Below, in pieces: positions 56,966-64,000 of a DNA stretch of 64,000 nucleotides. Under the pieces are notes generated by a model. It searched no databases, was not told the DNA's origin, and saw only the letters and a list, made by a program, of their open reading frames with translations. The stretch covers positions 45,562,001 through 45,626,000 of the forward strand of contig JAFFJZ010000001.1 in NCBI GenBank assembly GCA_018340375.1. The letters run 5' to 3'. Positions within the stretch are counted from its first letter, which is position 1. Each line of letters starts with the position of its first letter. Origin of the DNA: Gonatopus flavifemur (Eukaryota; Arthropoda; Insecta; Hymenoptera; Dryinidae). The position numbers and the translations under genes are program-made.

Positions 56966-58619
56966 TCAATTTGCAGGGTTTTTTAAAGGAGGAATCATCG
57001 AATGGATTCAAGACTAAAGACATTCAATTAAATTGAATTTCGTCATTCAACTTGAATTATTACTGGCAACCAATGGAAGTTTATGTATTCAAGACATTGG
57101 AAAATATCAAGATCACAAAACCGGGTGATAGTTTTTATTTTGCAGAGCTGATTTTATTCTGTTGGTTTTCAATTTTTCATAATTGTTTGATTCACTCATC
57201 TTCATGGGAATTAAAAAAGAGATGGTTTGAGATTCCAACTCTCCAATATAATTCGAATGATAGAATCTTATGGTTGAATTTTGAGTGAAAATCCTTCTTA
57301 GCACCGCCTAAGATAGACAATCTCATCCATCAATTGAGACTTAAGGATGAGTATTGATCGATTTCGCAGATTCCACCATATCCGACAGAAGGATGACCAC
57401 GATTTTTCACCAAACCTATGATGTGTTGGTTTTTATAAATTCTTGAATTTATAGGAACCAAACTTATCTTGAACATTTTATAAACCATTGCAAAGACCAG
57501 GATTTAATTTGGAATTATCTACATTCGAGGATTAATAATCAAATTCGAATCCTGCTGAATAAAAAATGAAGTTCTCAACAGATTCAATTATATCTATTTG
57601 AATCAGTTAGATCATTGGGAATGTTCTTACAACGAATTCCATCCTCAAATTCACTACTAATGAATGTTCGCAAGAAATTAACGGCATTTTGGGTCAATCT
57701 TCTCGATGATTCATTTATTTCTTCCGAATAAAATCGAAATGACGATGTTTAAACGAAGAACAATTGACATGATTTCCTTACAAACCTTCAGGAATTCTTG
57801 AGATGTAATCACTCTTGTAACCCAGTTCGAATAAATACATTGAATTTCGAAGAGACAATGCATAGGAAATTTTACATCTTTGAGTAGATTTCCAAATTAT
57901 TGGAATAAGATTCATGTACCACCGTTCGACAAGCGTGTTTTCAGAATGAAAGATTTATCCTTCCAATTTACGGAGGGAAGCTCTTCTATGAAAACTGATG
58001 AATATTCTATAAGGTCATGGAGGTCGCGAACCAATTCCTGATCGTTTGTGTCTGCGAGAATGAAAGAGTCCATAAAGATTTCTTTGGAAACCCTGCGATG
58101 AATATCTCCGGAGAAATGATTGGAGCACTGTTTTTCACGAATGAATTACTTTATACATCATTAACTAATAATGTCGCTTCTGAATGGCATTGTCGAATTG
58201 ATGGAATTTCAATGAAGAATTTTTCATAAAGAAAATGTAATTGATTCGATTAAATTTACGGTTGATGTACAGTCGATTGATCATTTTGTTGGTATAAAAT
58301 ATACCTAATCGATTGGAGCGATCATTCAGTTGAATTAATAGAACACGTCCCGTGCAGAGCACAATCGCCAATATTCCACCTGAGATTTCACGGGAATGGA
58401 GATGGAACATTGGGGGAGAAAAAGGGACCGTGGAAATATGTTCTACATAATTTTCATGTCCCATATGAAAAACTTGGCTGAAAATTCTATGAAATCTATT
58501 CATAAAAGATCAGACTGTGAATGATTCGAAACCAATTCATTTGTTCTTCCCCTAGCGATTCCAGAATCACCAACTTTTGTGGTTTATTTTCGGTTATTTT
58601 TTGATAAGCTGAGAACTTG
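56966..58619. other. Intergenic sequence without a recognised feature
   Basis: Short ORFs near 57052-57288, 58017-58229 and 58165-58503 overlap on both strands and have no family features. Confidence 0.4.
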
Positions 58620-59498
58620 GTCAAGTATATGAGTCATTCTACGTCAGATTTACATTGAGTTCCTGAATATTTTTGAAATAATTATTTTCGAATTTTTCCC
58701 TGAAGAATAAGAGACACGTATGATTTACTTTTTATTTCCTCATTGTGATTTCCGACTTATACATTCGGGTTGAACTTTTGGAAAAATTCGAGTGAAATTT
58801 TTTGTTTTAAATTCGCGTCTTACCGTGATTCAAAGTGAAAGTCAAAAAGCATTCTATTCGAATGTCGACATTTTGAATTTTCAAATTACAGAACCTCGGT
58901 CAATCGGTATCTGTTGAGTATGACGATATTTTTGGTTCAATTCCAGAAATCGCATTCCTCGGCATTCGAAAGATATAAACAAAACTAGACAAAAATATGA
59001 CTCAATGATTTGAAATCAGATATTGATTCTGCAATGAAAAATTAGGTATCTAGCCTCCGTTACAGGTCATAAATAATCCAACACGCCACATTTTCAGGCC
59101 GCTCTTATTTTGTATATATTTCTTGAATCCTATGGAGTACCATTTCTGAAAACGAATCAAAAATATTCTTATGCTTCACAATTTGATCGTGTCTCTGAAA
59201 TTTGAGAATTGAAAACGTCAAAATTCGAATAAACTTGAAGAAGAATTTCCGCTCGAATTTTTGAAAAGTTTAGGAAAAATCCTAATTTTCTAGATACGGA
59301 CATTTGAAAGAAAATAAATTCGTTAAAACTGAAAACTTCGACCCTAATGTATGGATTGGAAATTACAAAGAGGAAAACAAATGATACGTGTCTCTTATTT
59401 TTCAACAAGGAATTCGAAAATAATTATTCCAAACATATTCAGAAATCTCATTGTAAATTTGGCATGGAATGCCCCATATAATGACGAATTTATTCTTG
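58620..59498. mobile_element. ~880-bp foldback element with ~290-bp arms
   Basis: The left arm (about 58620-58910) and right arm (about 59180-59498) are inverted copies. Paired blocks: AATTATTTTCGAATT, AATAAGAGACACGTAT, TTCGAATNTNGACNTTTT and TTTCCNANNNATACATTNGGG. The loop is about 270 bp. Diverged, so old, and the outer limits are approximate. Confidence 0.8.
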
Positions 59499-60146
59499 GA
59501 AAATGATGATTTCGAAATCTTTTTGGTATACTTGAAGTAAACACCAGTAAAAAACCAACAAATTAATCCGGAATAACGAAAAAATAACCAAATTGAGATT
59601 GGTTCAATTTTGATTAATTTTTGTTCGAAAAAATGTCAGAAACGACCATCAGGTTACTAAAACCAACTTTTTTCACCAGAATGTAACCCAAGGGGAACCG
59701 CAATTCTTGTTCCCTCAAAATTCATTGAAGTTTAATAAAAACACGAAGAAAATTCCATGAAATATAATATCTCGATGAAGTGAAATCTTCATCATGAAGA
59801 GCTGGTGAATTATTTGTATATTTCAAACTTGATCTTCATCTAAGAATAGTGAATTGATTATGAGCTTCCACAGAGGAAAATTCTCAAGGTCCTAGAAAAT
59901 ATTCATGTTTTTCGAACTTTTCATGCATTCCCGAGACATTTATTTTCAAAACTGATTTCATCCACAAGGAATTTTGTCAACAGTCGCCTATGACGCAGAC
60001 AGGTTGTTATGAATCATAAATTTAATATCAAGCAAGATTATTGAATTCACCATGGCTCTCATTGTATCGTAAGATTCATTGCACATCCTTTTTATACAAG
60101 GAATATTCCTTGGAAGTTTGAAGAACTCTTCAAGAACTCTGTAGCA
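59499..60146. other. Intergenic sequence without a recognised feature
   Basis: A poorly matched stretch of AACC/GGTT motifs (59550-59700) borders the foldback. No gene seen. Confidence 0.4.
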
Positions 60147-60390
60147 CACTGAAAAAAAATTTCTTCCAACCAAATAAATAGTTTATTTGTCCTCTCTCCA
60201 TAAAATATTTCTCAGGATTAATGAAATATTTAATCGAATCAAATAATGGAATGCTTGTCCCAAATAAATTGGTCTTCTAAATAAATAATTGATTCACCAC
60301 AAGTAACAATTTTTGCATCTAATTGAATATTTAATTTCTACAAATAAATATTCTATGGAAAGAGGACAAATAAATATTTTGTCCAGTGTA
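60147..60390 (+). mobile_element. 230-bp MITE, copy 4 of 4 (TTCATTTGTCC family)
   Basis: ACACTGAAAAAAAATTTCTT and, inverted, ACTGGACAAAATATTTATTT bound the family core TAATGGAATGCTTGTCCC and AAATAAATTGGTCTTCT. Confidence 0.8.
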
Positions 60391-60689
60391 CCTGAGTGCA
60401 TTTGGTTCAAAATTCAGGCGGGAACGCACAAAGACCATTGCATTTCTGGAAGATTTTTCAGAGTTCCTGAATCTGCTCAAGATTACTCAAGGATTCATAC
60501 ATCCAGAATCGTTGAGTTGGTATATATTTTGTTGAGAAAATTTTTCGAGGGATATTTTAAATCAAACATAAGGCAATTTGTTTCTCTCGGTTTGGTGATA
60601 ACTACAATTTTCCACTCGAAGTATAAATGGAATAAAGTGACGTGAACAACCTTCAATCTTGAAGCAACTCAAATTCTTTATGTTCCTTA

Positions 60690-60805
60690 CCCACATAGCA
60701 CAAATGTCTCAGTAATATCTCCAGAATATTCTGCAATGTTCTGGAGACATTGTAATATCGCCAGAACATTCTGGAGATATTACTGGAACATTTGTGCTAT
60801 ATGGG
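60690..60805. mobile_element. 116-bp palindromic CCCACATAGCACA MITE
   Basis: CCCACATAGCACAAATGT and, inverted, CCCATATAGCACAAATGT bound nested ATATTCTGGAGA/TCTCCAGAATAT motifs; almost the whole element folds on itself. Confidence 0.85.
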
Positions 60806-61326
60806 TATTGCATAAGCCTGTATGTTTGGTGAGTTCATACTCAAGAGTGGGAAGTGAATTCAGGAACAATACTAGAATTTTTGATAACCAGCGCGAATAA
60901 TATTTTACTCGTTCCCAGATTGAGAAGTTTATCTCTCTTCATCTAAAGTATACTCTTATTGAGTACTTGTATTCAATAAAAACTTCATTCTATTATTATT
61001 AATCCCAGGTGGAAATGGTCCATGACAGTCCATATGAGTTCTCAGAATTTGGTCCGGGTTTGATGAGTCCTCGTCAAAGATACCCGAGTCGAAAAATTTT
61101 GATACTTTTTAAAGCCTGAACAACTCCGTAATACGCAATGATCCAGAGTCGAATCAGGTCGAAAAAAGGTGAACATTCATTTTGGAAACAAGATCAGGTT
61201 GAGGACAGGGTGAGAGCAGGGTGGAAAATGCAATCAAACCTGATTTATTTCGCAATACGTAACGAATCAGAGCTGAATTAGGTTTCATTTTTCGACTCGC
61301 GAAGGGAATCACCCGAATCGTTTCTA

Positions 61327-61577
61327 CACAGAAAAAAAGTGATCTTGATTCCACACCCATTGTCTCATACATAACAAACACAATATTTCTCTCGTCCCAA
61401 ATTCATTTGCTTTGAATCAAGAGAATATCGTTTCAGTTCAAATTTAGGTTTTGAATTTCTCTGGAACTGAAACAATATTCTCTTGGTTCAAAGCAAATGT
61501 ATTTGGAACGATACAAATATTGTTTTCGTTATATATGATCCAATGAGTGTGGAATCAAGACAACTTTTTTTTCTGTG
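61327..61577. mobile_element. 251-bp foldback (CACAGAAAAAAA) with TA duplication
   Basis: CACAGAAAAAAAGTGATCTT and, inverted, CACAGAAAAAAAAGTTGTCT begin arms of about 100 bp sharing GATTCCACAC, TTTGCTTTGAA and CAAGAGAATATYGTTTCAGT. TA on both sides. Confidence 0.85.
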
Positions 61578-61664
61578 TACCTGGGATTACCGCAATTCAA
61601 TTGTATACTGATAAGTAGCTCATTAGTTCTGCCCAACCAAAGGTAATTGGATTTAATTTAATTA

Positions 61665-61867
61665 CCCTGTAAAAAGTCAGACCAAATGTGGCTGTATGTT
61701 ACTTGAAAACTTAGTCTCATCTATCGTGTCGGCATTTGTCTTCGGTGCTTACTCTCAGTTTGAACTGGGCGAGTTTTGGCTGCATATTAAAATCAGCTAA
61801 TATTCAGGATGAAAGTAAGTTCTACTTCTCGCTAATTTTCCTGGCATAGTTTTCCCTTTTTTCACAG
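61665..61867. mobile_element. 203-bp CACTGTAAAAAG-group MITE with TA duplication
   Basis: CCCTGTAAAAAGTCAGACC at the left and, inverted, CTGTGAAAAAAGGGAAAAC at the right. TA at 61663-61664 and 61868-61869. The interior matches 16867-17051 (ATCGTGTCGGCATTTGTC, CTCAGTTTGAACTG) in inverse. Confidence 0.7.
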
Positions 61868-63090
61868 TAGGAATGCTTTATTTATTCACGAATTGTTCTC
61901 AATGTCACACCAGTCAAAAACTAGACGCTTGCAAGTGCCTAGTAAGTTTCCGTTGAGGAACTTACAAGTGTCAAATTTTTGGCTAGTCAAGCGTTACAGA
62001 ATTTGTAAGTGACTAGACCATGTCTACTTGGGTTTGACATCTCATTTTCATCAAAGAAAACGAATGTTCATAGCACTTCAAAATGCCCCTTCTCATGTTC
62101 TTGTTTTCTTGAGGTACCAGGGCTATTGAAAATCCTTGAAAAAGCTTTTCCCTAGGACTATTGTTCAATTTTCACTCCGAACAATTGTTGATAATAATCG
62201 ATCGGTAAATGTGATGAAATGAACATTTGATGGAATCTATAATCTAACTGAAAGGCCAATTGTGATAGTCAAACATTATGTTTAGACTTTGGTTCAAGAA
62301 CCTCCAAGAGTACGAAAAAATCATCAAACCACAGTGGTATAAAATGTTTCAAATGTATCGATTCGAAGAGAAAATTCATATCTATATGTCAGAAAATCGC
62401 TCATCGTGCGCTGAGATACATTTTGTACGAACATCCATATGTATGTTGTACCACCCTTTCCGAAGGAGCCATCTTGGATTTCCTCTCACGTTCGTATACT
62501 GCAACTTCTCAAATTTCAGATGTCCTAAATCCAGTGAGGAATTTCCATATTTATAGCATCTCATGAGGATGGGGTAACGAAATGTATTGGATTTCTGATC
62601 GAATCGCAACATGTACCGAATCTCAGGTGTGCTATGTAAGTGAATCCAAATACAATCAGGATCAAAATCCTACTCTATTGACAGTTAACGTGTGATTCCA
62701 AGGGTTTTGTTATCGTTAGCAAGTTACAAGAAGGAGGTGTATGATCTGAAATTGATCGATTCAAGTTCTTTTTTGAACTCTTCGATACTGTACAATTCAA
62801 TCGAATGATCAACTCGTGCAAGATTTTTTGGCAGAAAACAGTGTGACAAATAAATTACAGGATGAATAAATTCAACTAGGATTCTTGCGATTTGTCAATG
62901 TCGACTAATCGATGCAGGTGGATTTTGAACACTTTTCGAAACTATATACAGGGATGTTGCCTCATTACTTTTTATGCTTCAAATATTTTTACAATCCAAT
63001 ATCCTCTTTCTTAAAAAGTTCTTGAATTACAAAAAATGATTGAGAATGCCCTCTTTGATTATATGATGCTTGATTCCAGAAAAAATTTGT
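61868..63090. other. Intergenic sequence; a small inverted repeat near 61930-62010
   Basis: ACTAGACGCTTGCAAG and its loose inverse TTGTAAGTGACTAGAC suggest a decayed MITE. Nothing coding recognised. Confidence 0.4.
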
Positions 63091-63330
63091 ATGTTGCTGA
63101 AGTTTGAATCACTTATTGAACCTAATCAACAATCGGATAACATAATATTCAACTATTGAAGCCCAAAAATCTTGCAGTACATTATTCAAACGATGTTTCT
63201 AGTGGCAAAGAGTTGATTCAAGAAGATATGTAAGAATGATTTATCAGATTTCGTGAGTTTTAATTTTCGTTGTGTTTCTATAAACGATTCAAACTTCGAG
63301 AACATAAATTTGTTTGGAAGTCTCCTGAAC
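63091..63330 (+). repeat. Dispersed repeat shared with 34.6 kb, copy 2
   Basis: Contains ATGTTGCTGAAGTTTGAATC, AATCAACAATCGGATAAC, AATGATTTATCAGATT and AAACGATTCAAACTTC in the same order as 34589-34800. Ends not defined. Confidence 0.6.
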
Positions 63331-63970
63331 TCCTGCGTATAGTCAAAGATTATGACGCTTGTCAAGACTTGAATCGAGATAGCTGACCTAGCTCAAGGTA
63401 TAAATTTTCAGTCGGCTGTGTGCGTTCCAAAAACATTCACGTCGCTGAAGCATTTCTTCGTACTTTTCAAAACACGGAAGACCAGACATCTATTACTTTT
63501 TATCATTGTCGATAAAGCAAGTTAACATGATATACATGTCGAGAAAGAAAAGAAACATGTGTAAAAACCGCTCATATGTATTAGAACACTTGTGAAAATT
63601 CGTACTCAACATATATTCGTATCAGATTTATAGAACTAGTCAATCCCTAGCCAGTTATATATTTGTCAGACATCAGTATTTGTTCAATACGTATATCCAA
63701 TATCAAGACAATTTTGATTTCTCCAGGGTTTGATTTTTCCGATCGTGAATCAATATAGGAATAAATTCTAGAACTACGAATATATTTTCACATTCCAAGA
63801 ATGTTTTCTCTCGAGAATAGATTGTCTTCACGCGAGAAGATTCCATTCGAGATGAGGAATAAGCTCATTCTGAATGAAGAGGATAATGTGTGGGTAGAAA
63901 AAAATCTCTTACGAATTAAAATCGAGTGAATATTTTGAAATGTCAGAATATGAAACATATCTAACAATAA
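63331..63970. other. Intergenic sequence without a recognised feature
   Basis: A TATAAA at about 63401 has no associated exon that I can recognise. Confidence 0.35.
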
Positions 63971-63978
63971 AATATTCT

Positions 63979-64000
63979 ACACTGTAAAAAATAATCGGAG
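63979..64000. mobile_element. Start of a CACTGTAAAAA MITE cut by the window end
   Basis: TA followed by CACTGTAAAAAATAATCGG, the same terminus as 53554 and 55396. The rest lies outside. Confidence 0.5.

Noticed and set aside
63395..63425. TATAAATTTTCAGTCGG as a core promoter
   Set aside because: The TATA to initiator-like TCAGT distance is about 10 bp, too short, and no exon follows.

Overview
The window looks like AT-rich insect nuclear DNA. The one well-supported host gene is a spliced insect-type SLC2/MFS sugar transporter, and most of the remainder is intergenic or intronic sequence packed with short non-autonomous transposons. The transporter type, the mariner families and the MITE termini suggest a hymenopteran, perhaps a parasitoid wasp. 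That placement is an inference and is not proven here.

From 1 to about 6.95 kb lies the 3' part of a facilitated trehalose/glucose transporter gene (Tret1-like) on the + strand. Four coding exons (1250-1663, 2141-2609, 6052-6157, 6245-6568) have GT-AG junctions and compatible phases. They encode about 436 residues, from TM2 to the stop codon. The start codon and TM1 are not in the window. The 3.4-kb second intron carries two MITEs.

From 7 to 20 kb is a dense nest of DNA transposons. Two copies of one host MITE (8136-9843 and 11231-11657) act as empty-site controls for each other. They expose four insertions: a 944-bp TTAA element, a 256-bp element, a 281-bp element and a 202-bp TA element. 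A long foldback (15009-15481) and a 1.74-kb element carrying a 1-kb nested element (18453-20189) follow.

From 20 to 37 kb the sequence is more sparsely marked. It holds scattered MITEs, one GC-richer stretch with a TATA-like box (23.5-24.0 kb), microsatellites, and no recognisable protein. From 37 to 54 kb are a 1.26-kb element with subterminal GTCTCGC repeats, three decayed mariner copies (38.65, 43.93 and 50.61 kb), a satellite-like CAGCAAA element, and a TTAA element interrupted by a mariner. From 54 to 64 kb are further MITEs, a long foldback at 58.6-59.5 kb, and a repeat at 63.1 kb shared with 34.6 kb.

Many elements with unrelated interiors share termini of the form CAC-N-G followed by an A-rich stretch, and are flanked by TA. 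This suggests mobilisation by one related set of Tc1/mariner-type transposases that the window does not encode intact. I saw no rRNA, convincing tRNA, CRISPR array or bacterial-type operon. No new multi-gene system is visible; the notable content is the layered transposon history.
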